Source: an uncultured Eubacteriales bacterium (GTDB taxonomy: Bacteria > Bacillota > Clostridia > Christensenellales > CAG-138). From it: a DNA stretch of 27,960 nt. Location of the stretch: positions 1 through 27,960 of the forward strand of contig UQRU01000019.1 of NCBI GenBank assembly GCA_900543475.1, in the 5' to 3' direction. Shown here in pieces: positions 7,884 to 16,086 of the stretch. The number at the start of each line of letters is the position of its first letter. Position 1 is the first letter of the stretch. The notes under the pieces were generated by a model, which saw only the letters and a list, made by a program, of their open reading frames with translations, was not told the DNA's origin and did no database searches. A program made the translations under genes and the position numbers.

Positions 7884-8642
7884 TCAGGCCTCCACCAGCT
7901 CCACGTGGGCGGCCTGGGCGGCGGCGCGCAGCTGGGGCAGCGGGCCGTCGCAGATGAATACGTCGATGTCCTCCAGCTCTGCGAAGGTAAAGGGTAAGGT
8001 GCGGCCCAGCTTGGAGCGGTCCATCAGGAGGATCACCCGGCCGGCTTTTTGGATGACCTTGCGCTTGAGCATACATTCCGTATAGGAGCCTACGCTAAAC
8101 CCGCCTTTTTCCGAATAGCCGGTGGTGGACAGCACTGCGGTATCGATGTTTACGGAATCCACGAAGGCTTCCGCCTGGGGACCGGAGAGGGACAGGGTCA
8201 CCCCGCTGATCTGGCCTCCCACGCAGGTAACGCTCATATCGAAGCGCTGGGACAGCTCGATGGCGATGTTGGTGCCGCTGGTCACGATGGCATAGCGCAG
8301 GTTAGGGAGCTGCTTGACCAGGCTCATGATGGTGCTGCCCGCGTCCAGGAACAGGGAGCCGTGGGGGTCCAAAAAGGGGAGCGCCGCGCTGGCGATGCGG
8401 CGTTTTGCCTCGGTGTTTTCATACATACGCTGGGAATATAGGCCTTCCATATCCCCCCGCACGTTGTTGGAGATGGCGCCGCCTCGAATGCGGCGTACCG
8501 CGCCTTCCTCCTCCAGCTGCTTCAGGTACCGCCAGATGGTCATCTTGGAGCAGCCCCCGCAAAGGGCCACCAAGTCTTCTACGGTGGCCTCCCCGTGGAG
8601 ATCGATATATTTGCGCACTTCCTCCATCCGTCTGATTGCCAT
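7884..8642 (-). CDS. DeoR/GlpR-family transcriptional regulator
   Basis: 252 aa. N-terminal winged helix (about residues 5-57): ATVEDLVALCGGCSKMTIWR, then YLKQLEEEGAVRRIRGGAI, the DeoR pattern including the wing RRIRGG. The C-terminal sugar-phosphate-isomerase-like sensor domain contains LFLDAGSTIMSLVKQL, IVTSGTNIAIEL, CVGGQISG and VILLMDRSKLGR. Such proteins usually respond to phosphorylated sugars or sugar acids. AAGGAGG precedes the ATG. It starts 22 bases after the MBL-fold gene, so it probably belongs to the glycerate kinase transcription unit and may control it. Confidence 0.92.
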   Translation of the reverse strand: MAIRRMEEVRKYIDLHGEATVEDLVALCGGCSKMTIWRYLKQLEEEGAVRRIRGGAISNNVRGDMEGLYSQRMYENTEAKRRIASAALPFLDPHGSLFLDAGSTIMSLVKQLPNLRYAIVTSGTNIAIELSQRFDMSVTCVGGQISGVTLSLSGPQAEAFVDSVNIDTAVLSTTGYSEKGGFSVGSYTECMLKRKVIQKAGRVILLMDRSKLGRTLPFTFAELEDIDVFICDGPLPQLRAAAQAAHVELVEA

Positions 8643-8664
8643 ACGTCCTCCTTGGTATATGGGT

Positions 8665-9360
8665 TCAGGCCAGCTCCACCTGCTGGCCCAACTGCAATAG
8701 GGTCACGGGCAAGGTACAGCCCGCAAGGTTCTCATGGATCTGTCGCGCCAGGCCAAGGCTGTCTTCCTGGGGCAAGGGCAGATGCAAAACATAGGCCCGG
8801 TTGGGCCGGATCTGCTGCTCCACCACCCGTTTAAAGGGCGGGCCAATAAAAAAAGCAAAGGTCGCCGCTAAAATATGGGTCTGTAGGGCCGCACCTCCGG
8901 GAAAAAAGTTGCTGGAGGCCGGGGAGGCGTCCCCGGTAAACAGCAGGGGCTCCGGCCCGGGCAGATACAGGGAACAATGGGGCGCCGTCCGGTATTGGGC
9001 GCCTATATGCCGGGTAGGGATGGCCCGGAGCCCCCCTGGGCCAGGCCCATCCCAGCCATAGCAGGGATTGACAATTCCCTGGGCCCGAAGGGCCTCCAAC
9101 ACATCCGGCCCGGCGTAGACCGCGCTTTGGGGATGGGCCGCCAGATAGCGGGCCGCCACCTGGGGACAGAAATGATCCGGATGGCCATGGGTAAAGGCCA
9201 CCACATCCACCGGGTATCGATCCTGAAACAGGGCCGCCTCCCAGCCTGGGTCCATGCCGCAATAGGGGGCCGGGGGCCGGCCATGGAGGCCGTCCAACAA
9301 AAAATGCCGGCCTTCCGCCTCCACCCAAAGCCCCGCATTGGATACCCGGGCGAGTTTCAT
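8665..9360 (-). CDS. Metallo-beta-lactamase-fold hydrolase
   Basis: 231 aa, probably a cytoplasmic metal-dependent hydrolase. The metal-binding motif THGHPDH is at residues 57-63 (His58, His60, Asp62, His63); further candidate ligands are His118 (TRHIGA), Asp144 (LFTGDAS) and His193. The pattern resembles UlaG/L-ascorbate-lactonase-like and other MBL hydrolases, but the substrate cannot be assigned. The start MKLARVSNAGLWVE is chosen because the beta-strand core of the fold begins there; the 14 upstream codons are low complexity. Lies between glycerate kinase and the DeoR regulator on the same strand. Confidence 0.85.
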   Translation of the reverse strand: MKLARVSNAGLWVEAEGRHFLLDGLHGRPPAPYCGMDPGWEAALFQDRYPVDVVAFTHGHPDHFCPQVAARYLAAHPQSAVYAGPDVLEALRAQGIVNPCYGWDGPGPGGLRAIPTRHIGAQYRTAPHCSLYLPGPEPLLFTGDASPASSNFFPGGAALQTHILAATFAFFIGPPFKRVVEQQIRPNRAYVLHLPLPQEDSLGLARQIHENLAGCTLPVTLLQLGQQVELA

Positions 9361-9464
9361 GCTTCCACCGCCTTTTCCTTCCTGCTGCCTTTTCGAATGC
9401 AACGCAGGTCTAAACCAGCGGGATTTCCCCGTTTTCCGCTGTTCGGGCCCGCCTCCGAGGCGGC

Positions 9465-10595
9465 TTAAAGGGCCCTATGGCCTAACTCCCATACGCCCAA
9501 TACCGCCTCTGCCAGCCGGGCCATATCCTCCCGGCAGGTCCTTTGGATCTCCTGAAAATCGCAGGGCCCCCGCACCGCGGAAAAGGCCGCCGTAATCCCT
9601 TCCGAATATGCGTCTTCCGCCCCCGGGCCCAAGGAACCGCAAAGGGCGATGCAAGGCACCTGGGCGGCTTTGCATCGCCTTGCCACCCCCAGGGGCGCCT
9701 TGCCTGCCAGGCTTTGGCCATCCAGCCTGCCTTCCCCGGTGATCACCAGGGCCGCCTCCCCCAGGGCCTGGTCAAAGCCCGCCGCATCCAGCAGCAGCTG
9801 GATGCCGGATTGCAGCGTAGCCCCTGCAAAGGCCACTGCTCCAGCCCCCAGGCCTCCTGCCGCCCCGGCGCCGGGCAGCTCCCATACCAGCTTGCCCAGA
9901 TCCTTTTGGACCCGTTCCGCCAGGTTGGCAAGGCCCTGCTCCAGCAGGGGCGCGGTCTGGGGCGTAACCCCCTTTTGTCCGCCGAAGACGGCGGTGGCCC
10001 CCCGGGGACCGCACAGGGGATTGTCCACATCGCAGGCCGCGATCACCGGTAGGGGATAGGCCATGGGCGGGGGCTGGATCTCAGCCACCTGGCCCATGTG
10101 CTGGGCCAAAGGCGGCAATAGGCAGCCTGCTTCATCCACAAAGGTATACCCCAGGGCGGCGGCCATGCCCATGCCCCCGTCGTTGGTGGCGCTGCCTCCC
10201 AGGCCTAGCAACACCCGCTGGGCGCCCCGGCTGGCGCTGTGAAGCAGCAGCTCTCCCACCCCATAGGTGGTGGCCCGCAGAGGGTCCAAATGGCTTGCCG
10301 CCAAAGGCAGCCCCCCGCAGGAGGCCATCTCCAGCACCGCCGTGCCGTCCGGCAGCAGGCCGTAAACCGCTTCTACCTCTTCCATGAAGGGGCCGTGTAC
10401 CCGGGCCGTGATCCGCTTGCCCCCACAGGCTTTCAAATAGGCGTCCACCATGCCTTCTCCCCCGTCCGCCAAGGGGATGGACCGGCATTCCATATGGGGC
10501 AGCCGGGCTTTTACAGCCCGCTCCCATATTTCGCACACCTCCAGGGCGGTCATGGTGCCTTTAAAGGAATCTGGGGCCAATAGGATATGTGCCAT
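9465..10595 (-). CDS. glxK: Glycerate kinase (GlxK/GarK family)
   Basis: Phosphorylates D-glycerate with ATP to 2- or 3-phosphoglycerate. 376 aa, the usual length. Conserved blocks are the N-terminal LLAPDSFKGTMTA, PLADGGEGMVDAYL, LGLGGSATNDGGMGMAAALG, AACDVDNPLCGPRGATAVFG with GQKG, and VITGEGRLDGQSLAGKAP. Start ATG has GGGAGGG nearby. First gene of a minus-strand unit with the MBL hydrolase (about 100 bases downstream) and the DeoR regulator, and divergent from a hydroxyacid dehydrogenase, the expected partner in glycerate metabolism. Confidence 0.95.
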   Translation of the reverse strand: MAHILLAPDSFKGTMTALEVCEIWERAVKARLPHMECRSIPLADGGEGMVDAYLKACGGKRITARVHGPFMEEVEAVYGLLPDGTAVLEMASCGGLPLAASHLDPLRATTYGVGELLLHSASRGAQRVLLGLGGSATNDGGMGMAAALGYTFVDEAGCLLPPLAQHMGQVAEIQPPPMAYPLPVIAACDVDNPLCGPRGATAVFGGQKGVTPQTAPLLEQGLANLAERVQKDLGKLVWELPGAGAAGGLGAGAVAFAGATLQSGIQLLLDAAGFDQALGEAALVITGEGRLDGQSLAGKAPLGVARRCKAAQVPCIALCGSLGPGAEDAYSEGITAAFSAVRGPCDFQEIQRTCREDMARLAEAVLGVWELGHRAL

Positions 10596-10638
10596 CTCAT
10601 CCCTCCCCCTCTGGCTGCACGCCTAATTTTTCATTATA

Positions 10639-10667
10639 ACCATACCGCACCCCAGCCCCCGCGTCAA
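10639..10667 (-). promoter_or_regulatory. Predicted promoter of the glycerate kinase unit
   Basis: Minus strand TTGACG (10662-10667), 17-base spacer, TATGGT (10639-10644). A perfect TATAAT (10633-10638) lies next to it but would need a 23-base spacer. The leader is about 35-40 bases. Confidence 0.5.
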
Positions 10668-10695
10668 TAGCCCAACCGGGTTTTCTACCCATCCC

Positions 10696-10724
10696 TTGCA
10701 GGGCCGCCCAGGATATTATACAAT
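10696..10724 (+). promoter_or_regulatory. Predicted promoter of the hydroxyacid dehydrogenase gene
   Basis: TTGCAG (10696-10701), 17-base spacer, TACAAT (10719-10724). The two divergent promoters are about 28 bases apart, so one bound regulator could control both. Confidence 0.45.
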
Positions 10725-10779
10725 GATGCCAAGGCCCTTTTTCAAGGCACATCAGGCCATTTACAAGGAGGTAATCCCT

Positions 10780-11739
10780 ATGACGCAGATCGTGGTGCTG
10801 GACGGGTTTACGGAAAACCCCGGCGACCTTTCCTGGGCAGGGCTGGAGGCCCTGGGCCAACTGCGGGTCTATCCCCGCACCAAGCCGGAAGAGATAATTC
10901 CCCGGATCGGCCAGGCGGATATCGTATATACCAACAAGACCCCCATTACCCGGGAGACCCTTTTGGCTTGTCCTTCCATCCGCATGGTCAGCGTGCTGGC
11001 CACCGGCTACAATGTGGTGGACGTGGCCGCCTGCCAGGAGCTGGGTATCCTGGTCACCAACATCCCCACCTATGGCACCACAGCCGTAGCCCAGTTTACC
11101 ATAGCCCTGCTGCTGGAGATCTGCCACCAAATAGGCCATCATAGCCAGGCCGTCCACCAGGGCCGCTGGACCAGTAGCCCGGATTGGTGCTTCTGGGACT
11201 ATCCCCTCATGGAGCTGGCCGGCAAGACCTTGGGTATCATCGGCATGGGCCGCATCGGCCAGGCCGTCGCCCGGATCGCCCAGGCCATGGGCATGGAGAT
11301 CCTGGCCTATGACGCCCATCCCTGCGACGCCGGCCTGGCTTTGGCGGAATATGTGCCCCTGGACGCCCTGCTGGCCCGGTCCCATGTGATCTCCCTCCAC
11401 TGCCCCTTGTTCCCGGAGACCCAGGGCGTCATCAACCGGGATACCATCGCCAAAATGCGGGATGGGGTCATCCTCCTCAATACCAGCCGGGGCCCCCTGG
11501 TGGTGGATGCGGATCTGGCGGAAGCCCTCCAAGCCGGCAAGGTCTACGCCGCTGGGCTGGACGTGGTATCCAGCGAGCCCATCGCCCCGGACAATCCCCT
11601 TTTACAGGCTCCCAATTGCTTCCTCACCCCCCACATCGCCTGGGCGCCCCGGGAAAGCCGGCAGCGGCTCATGGATATTGCGGTGGAAAACTGCGCAGCC
11701 TTCCTCCGGGGCGACCCCCAGAACCTGGTACGGCCCTAA
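10780..11739 (+). CDS. D-2-hydroxyacid dehydrogenase, probably glycerate/hydroxypyruvate reductase
   Basis: NAD(P)H-dependent reductase, 319 aa. The N-terminal NPGDLSWAGLEALG and YTNKTPI resemble glycerate-dehydrogenase-type members. Rossmann motif GMGRIG (about 155-160); catalytic triad Arg237 (NTSRG), Glu266 (SSEP) and His285 (TPHIAWAP), with the Trp after the histidine as in glycerate dehydrogenases. The start ATG at 10780 has AAGGAGG eight bases upstream; the longer frame begins inside the promoter. Divergent from glycerate kinase: together they could convert hydroxypyruvate to D-glycerate and on to phosphoglycerate (inference). D-lactate dehydrogenase is less likely. Confidence 0.9.
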   Translation: MTQIVVLDGFTENPGDLSWAGLEALGQLRVYPRTKPEEIIPRIGQADIVYTNKTPITRETLLACPSIRMVSVLATGYNVVDVAACQELGILVTNIPTYGTTAVAQFTIALLLEICHQIGHHSQAVHQGRWTSSPDWCFWDYPLMELAGKTLGIIGMGRIGQAVARIAQAMGMEILAYDAHPCDAGLALAEYVPLDALLARSHVISLHCPLFPETQGVINRDTIAKMRDGVILLNTSRGPLVVDADLAEALQAGKVYAAGLDVVSSEPIAPDNPLLQAPNCFLTPHIAWAPRESRQRLMDIAVENCAAFLRGDPQNLVRP

Positions 11740-11742
11740 GTC

Positions 11743-12630
11743 ATGCGCACCCTTTCCTTTACCGTCACCCAAGCCCAGGCCGGCCATGCCCTGGGCAGCC
11801 TTTTACAAACCCAGCTGGGCATTTCGGATTCCCTATTGGCCCGGCTCAAACGGCGGGAGCAGGGCATTTGCCTCAACGGCCAAAGGGCTTATACCACCGC
11901 CCGCCCCCTTGCCGGAGACCTGGTGCAGGTCCAGATCGGCGACGACCCGGTGAAGCGGGCCGCACCCATGGCCTTTCCCCTATCCATCCTATACGAGGAC
12001 CCGGATATCCTGGTGCTCAATAAGCCCAGCGGCATGGCTGTCCACGCCTCCACCCGCTCCCCTGGGGAATTGACCTTGGAAAACGCCCTTTCCTATTATT
12101 TACCCCCGAACGCCGCCCCCCATCCCGTCAGCCGCTTGGATCGCGGCACCACCGGCGTGATGGCCTGGGCAAAAAACGGCTACATGCACCACCGGCTTCA
12201 GGCCCTTTTCCATACCCAGGCCCTCTCCAAGTCCTACCTGGCCCTTTGCCTGGGCTCGCCTCCAGAGGCCCACGGCCATATTCAGCTGCCCATCGGCTTT
12301 GCCCCCGGCTCCCGCTACCAGCGGGCTGTTGTCCCAGTGGGCCAGGCCGCCCATACGGAATACCTCCTTTTAGGCCGCCGTGGCACCCTATCCCTGGTGC
12401 GGCTGCTGCCCCATACCGGCCGCACCCATCAGCTGCGGGTCCATATGGCAGCCCTGGGCTGTCCCCTCCTGGGGGACTGGCTCTATGGCCAGCCCGACCC
12501 CCGCATCGCCCGGCCCGCCCTCCATGCCAACCAATTGTCTTTTCTCCACCCCCTCACCGGCGCGACCGTGGCGGTATACGCCCCCCTGCCCCAGGATATG
12601 CTGGCCTGTTGGCAAGCTGCCCTGGCGTGA
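11743..12630 (+). CDS. RluA-family pseudouridine synthase with S4 domain
   Basis: Isomerises specific uridines in rRNA or tRNA to pseudouridine. 295 aa. The first ~70 residues form an S4-like RNA-binding domain (LGSLLQTQLGISDSLLARLK, then REQGICLNG). The catalytic block is VSRLDRGTTGVM with Asp133, and the C-terminal LLPHTGRTHQLRVHMAALG with GDWLYG is typical. The target site cannot be told (RluC/RluD-like by layout). The start lies three bases after the dehydrogenase stop with no clear ribosome site, implying coupling, although the functions are unrelated. Confidence 0.93.
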   Translation: MRTLSFTVTQAQAGHALGSLLQTQLGISDSLLARLKRREQGICLNGQRAYTTARPLAGDLVQVQIGDDPVKRAAPMAFPLSILYEDPDILVLNKPSGMAVHASTRSPGELTLENALSYYLPPNAAPHPVSRLDRGTTGVMAWAKNGYMHHRLQALFHTQALSKSYLALCLGSPPEAHGHIQLPIGFAPGSRYQRAVVPVGQAAHTEYLLLGRRGTLSLVRLLPHTGRTHQLRVHMAALGCPLLGDWLYGQPDPRIARPALHANQLSFLHPLTGATVAVYAPLPQDMLACWQAALA

Positions 12631-12844
12631 CGCCTGTTTGCCGTTTCACCCAATGGCAGCAGAAGGACCCAGCGGCCCTTTTAGGCTTTAATCGGATTTG
12701 GCGGCACAAGGTGAATTGTCCCGAAGGGACAAGAGAAGGCCCCCTGGGGGGTGTACGGCAAATCCGCAAAAAGCCTTGCGTAGCAAGGGTTTCCCTGCAT
12801 AGCTCCCTGGCCGCGCCGTAGGCGCAAGGGAGCTATGAAAACCT

Positions 12845-12875
12845 CGAAAAAGTGGCGCAAGCCACTTTTTCGACA
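12845..12875. terminator. Symmetric intrinsic terminator with GCAA tetraloop
   Basis: A perfect 12-bp stem (12845-12856 with 12861-12872) closed by the stable GNRA-type loop GCAA. The stem itself carries AAAAA on one side and TTTTT on the other, so it can act in both directions between the converging pseudouridine synthase and helicase genes. Confidence 0.75.
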
Positions 12876-12881
12876 GCCTGC

Positions 12882-12910
12882 GCGGGCCCCTGTCCCCAGG
12901 GGCCCGCTTT
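12882..12910 (+). terminator. GC-rich hairpin followed by a short T run
   Basis: Ten-base stem GCGGGCCCCT with AGGGGCCCGC, loop of six, then TTTC on the plus strand. The T run is short, so efficiency is uncertain. Confidence 0.45.
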
Positions 12911-12945
12911 CAATGTTGTGGGGGTCTGGCGTTCCCAAGGAACCG

Positions 12946-15900
12946 CTAGAGCAAAGAGAGCTGTTCGGGCCTGCGCTCCCTAGCTGGAATGGCAGCATAC
13001 GGTATGGCGATATCTTCTGCAAAGGGAGAAGGCGCGCCGCCGCCGGTCAGGAGCAGGACCTCCCGGGCCCGGGTCATGCCCACATACAAAAGCCGGCGTT
13101 CCTCATCTAGATCCACGGACCCGTCCGCCCGTTCCAGGGGTAGGGAGCCCTGATGGAACCCGGCCAGGAATATTACCGGGAATTCCAAACCCTTTGCCCC
13201 ATGGAGGGTCATCAGCTCCACCGCACCGGAGGCATAGCCTTTTCCGGAGGGCCGGCGCAGATCCCCCTCTTGGCCCTGGACCAGGGCGTCTAAGAAATCC
13301 GTCAAGGTATCATGGAAGGCGGCCAAATTCGCCAGCCGGTCCAGGGCGGGGCTGGGGCCGTGGGCCTTGGCCCAATCCTGAAACAGCTTGCGGGGCTTGT
13401 GCCGGTTTAAGCGGGGCAAATAGGCGACCATTTCTTCCACCCAAAGGGCCAAATGGCCGCTCCGGCCGAAAACGTCCGTAAGGATGGCCGGGTCCGGCTG
13501 GGCCATGGGACAATAAATGCGAACAGCCTGCTGGAGCAGATCCGGCGGGCATTGAAACGCATGGGTCAGGCAAGCGGTAAGGGCGGCCTGGTCAGCGGGC
13601 TGATATAGGGAGCGGAAAAACCCGATGGCCCCCTGGACCGCCGGATCTTCCAGGTAATCCTCCCGGCCCCGCACCACGCAGGGGATCCCCTGGCGGGCGA
13701 GACAGGCTTCCAGCACGTTGAGCTGCCGGTGGGTACGGCACAAGATCGCCATATCCGAAAAGGCCCGGGGCTGCTCTACAGAGCCGTGGCCAGCGGCCAG
13801 CATATCCAAGCCGCCGGTCAATCTTCCGATCTCCTCGGCGATCCAGCAGGCTTCGGCAAAGGGCGTAGGCGCCAGGACATGGCGGACGGGGCAGCCGGCA
13901 GGCTGGGTGGCCTGCAATTGACAGGGCCGTTGCAGGGCTTTTTGGGCGGCCTCCAAGATCTGGGGCGTGGAGCGATAATTTTCCCGCAGGGTATAGATCC
14001 GCAACCCGGGGATCTCCTGGGCCAGCTGGTCAAAGCAGGCGGCGCTGGCGCCCCGGAACCCATAAATGGACTGATCCGGGTCGCCGATCAAAAACACGGT
14101 GCCCCCCGGCTGCATCCAGTGGCTGATCAATTTCCGTTGCACCGGGTTGATATCCTGCACCTCATCCACCAGCAGGTGGGTAAAAGGCCGGTGTCCTTTG
14201 GCGTCCTGCTCTAGGGCCTCCAGCAGCAGATCGTCCAGATCCCGGGCCCCCAGCCTGGCCAACGCAGCCTGATAATCGGCGTATAGGCTATCCGGGCCGG
14301 GGAAGGGCAAAAGGCCGTTTTTTATCCGGCCGATCTCCTCCAGGGCCTGAGCGGGGGTACGGGCGTCCCCCCTGGCCTGTAAAAGGGGCGGCAGCAGCAA
14401 CAGGGCCTCCTCCCGGGACAGGATGGATTTGGGCGGGAGTAGGCCTTTGCTAACGGCGTGGAAGGTGCCGGCATGGATGCCCCGTGCCGCCCGGTTGCCC
14501 AGGGCCTGGGCAATGCGGCTTCGCAATTCCTGGGCGGCCAGGTTGGTGAAGGTCACTGCGGTAATGGTCTGGGGCTTGACCCCCTGTACCTGGATCAGAT
14601 GCAGGACCCGGGCCACCAGGGTGCTGGTCTTGCCGGTGCCGGGGCCGGCGGTCACAGCGATGGCCGCCTCGTTGCTTTGAACCGCCGCAGCCTGCTCCGG
14701 GTTGAGCCCGGCAGGCTTGGCTGGGGCCGGGGCGGCAGCGGGAGCAGCAGGGCGATGAACGGGGCCTTGCTGGGTTGGCGCGGCTTTACAAAGCCGCTCC
14801 GGGGCCAGCAGGGAGGTCTGGCCGCCCAGGGCTTCCCGCTCCCCAGGAGCAAACAGGGCGATCTTTCCATATTGGCCGTCGTAGCCGCCGGTGCGCTGTA
14901 CCAGGCCGGCCCGCAGCCTGCGGACGCCCTCGGCCAGCAGGGGCCCCGCCGCCTGCTGGATGTCCTGCAAAGGGGCTTCCCGTAGGATATACAATTCCGG
15001 TCCCAGGGTTTGCAGCAGGGAAAAATAGGCCTGCTCCACCTTTTTGGAGGCGGGGGTAAGCCCGGTGCTGGCGGCGATGATCTCCGGCAGAGGCACCAGG
15101 GAGGAAAAGGGCTTGGCGTCCGGGGGCTGATAGCCCAGGGGCCGGTCCGCCAGCTCCTCCACCCGATGTTCCACCCCGATGGTGATCTTCTTGCCGCAGA
15201 TGGGGCATCGGCCGTCATAGGCCAGGGTTTCCTGGGGGGATAGGCATACCCCGCAAGCCCGGTGGCCGTCCAGGTGGTATTTCCCCTCCTCCGGGAAAAA
15301 CTCCAGGGTACCCAGGAAGCCTGCTCCCGTGGTGATGGCCTGATATAGGCTGGGATAGGACATGGGGCCTTCCAATAGGTCCGCTTCCCGGGCCAGCTTG
15401 GCGGGGGAATGGGCGTCGGAATGGGAGACCAGGGTCAAGCCGTCCAGGGCGCTGACCCGCCAATTCATGGGTGGATCGGAGGATAGGCCGGTTTCCAGGG
15501 CCCGGATGTGGCCGGATAGGTCGCCAAAGCATTCCTCTATGGAATCAAAGCCGGAAAAAGCCCCAAACATGGAAAAGTGGGGCGTCCAGATATGGGCGGG
15601 GATAAACAGGGCCTGTGGGCAACAGGAAAGGGTGATCTCCAGCAAGTCCCGGCTATCCAGCCCCAGGATGGGCCGCCCATCGGAACGGATGTTGCCAATG
15701 GCTTCCAGCCGGCCGGACAGGGCGTCCGCCGCCTCCAGGCTGGGCAAAAGGATCAGGTTATGGACCTTGCGGGTGCGGCCATGGCGCTTATAGATGCAGC
15801 TGATCTCCCCGCTCACCACAAACCGGGGCGGCTGGCCGCAAAAGGCCCTGCTTTCCGGCAGGCGGGCTTCCTCCTTGAGGGTATACAAGCCCTCCTCTGC

Positions 15901-16086
15901 CGGTTCCAGGGCCTCCTGGAGGGCCTGCCGCCAGGCGGGATGGGTGAGATCCCCGGTGCCGATCAGTCCCAGGCCCTTGTACCGGGCCCAAAGCTCCAGA
16001 TGGGGCGCGTCGCAATCCCGGCTGGTGGCCCGGGAATATTTGGAGTGGATGTGAAGGTCTGCAATGTACATGATGCGCTTGGACAT
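12946..16086 (-). CDS. Fusion of endonuclease-Q-like PHP nuclease and UvrD/PcrA-type helicase
   Basis: 1046 aa from MSKRIMYIADLHIHS. Residues 1-415 match the EndoQ family: PHP-type metal-site motifs DLHIHSKYSRATS, GTGDLTHPAW, VSGEISCIYK, IPAHIWTPHFSMFGAFSGFD and SHSDAHSP, then a four-Cys zinc finger (CGVC at about 278, CPICG at about 294). EndoQ enzymes nick DNA 5' of deaminated bases. An Ala/Pro linker (about 441-462) leads to a superfamily 1 helicase: GPGTGKT 481-487, VTFTNLAAQEL, DEVQD 641-645, IGDPDQSIYGFRG, LRENYRST, TLHGAKGLEFPVIF and YVGMTRARE. The last residues, EQLSLL, resemble a sliding-clamp-binding peptide. Likely role: coupled incision and unwinding in repair of deaminated DNA (inference). 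The AGGAGG site is only one base from this ATG; starts at 16071 or 16134 are alternatives. Confidence 0.9.
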   Translation of the reverse strand: MSKRIMYIADLHIHSKYSRATSRDCDAPHLELWARYKGLGLIGTGDLTHPAWRQALQEALEPAEEGLYTLKEEARLPESRAFCGQPPRFVVSGEISCIYKRHGRTRKVHNLILLPSLEAADALSGRLEAIGNIRSDGRPILGLDSRDLLEITLSCCPQALFIPAHIWTPHFSMFGAFSGFDSIEECFGDLSGHIRALETGLSSDPPMNWRVSALDGLTLVSHSDAHSPAKLAREADLLEGPMSYPSLYQAITTGAGFLGTLEFFPEEGKYHLDGHRACGVCLSPQETLAYDGRCPICGKKITIGVEHRVEELADRPLGYQPPDAKPFSSLVPLPEIIAASTGLTPASKKVEQAYFSLLQTLGPELYILREAPLQDIQQAAGPLLAEGVRRLRAGLVQRTGGYDGQYGKIALFAPGEREALGGQTSLLAPERLCKAAPTQQGPVHRPAAPAAAPAPAKPAGLNPEQAAAVQSNEAAIAVTAGPGTGKTSTLVARVLHLIQVQGVKPQTITAVTFTNLAAQELRSRIAQALGNRAARGIHAGTFHAVSKGLLPPKSILSREEALLLLPPLLQARGDARTPAQALEEIGRIKNGLLPFPGPDSLYADYQAALARLGARDLDDLLLEALEQDAKGHRPFTHLLVDEVQDINPVQRKLISHWMQPGGTVFLIGDPDQSIYGFRGASAACFDQLAQEIPGLRIYTLRENYRSTPQILEAAQKALQRPCQLQATQPAGCPVRHVLAPTPFAEACWIAEEIGRLTGGLDMLAAGHGSVEQPRAFSDMAILCRTHRQLNVLEACLARQGIPCVVRGREDYLEDPAVQGAIGFFRSLYQPADQAALTACLTHAFQCPPDLLQQAVRIYCPMAQPDPAILTDVFGRSGHLALWVEEMVAYLPRLNRHKPRKLFQDWAKAHGPSPALDRLANLAAFHDTLTDFLDALVQGQEGDLRRPSGKGYASGAVELMTLHGAKGLEFPVIFLAGFHQGSLPLERADGSVDLDEERRLLYVGMTRAREVLLLTGGGAPSPFAEDIAIPYAAIPARERRPEQLSLL

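Larger units (their letters stand above)
12631..12945. other. Convergent intergenic region with a cluster of hairpins
   Basis: 315 bases between two converging genes with no credible ORF. Five perfect or near-perfect inverted repeats are visible: 12716-12722/12726-12732 (TTGTCCC), a CCTTGC/GCAAGG stem near 12773-12787, 12799-12808/12827-12836 (ATAGCTCCCT), 12845-12856/12861-12872, and 12882-12891/12898-12907. The last two have terminator character. The density exceeds what two terminators need; it could be an intergenic repeat element of this genome. Confidence 0.75.

Noticed and set aside
9440..9475. Terminator after glycerate kinase
   Set aside because: A short CCGCCT/AGGCGG hairpin overlaps the stop codon, but there is no T run, so it was not called.
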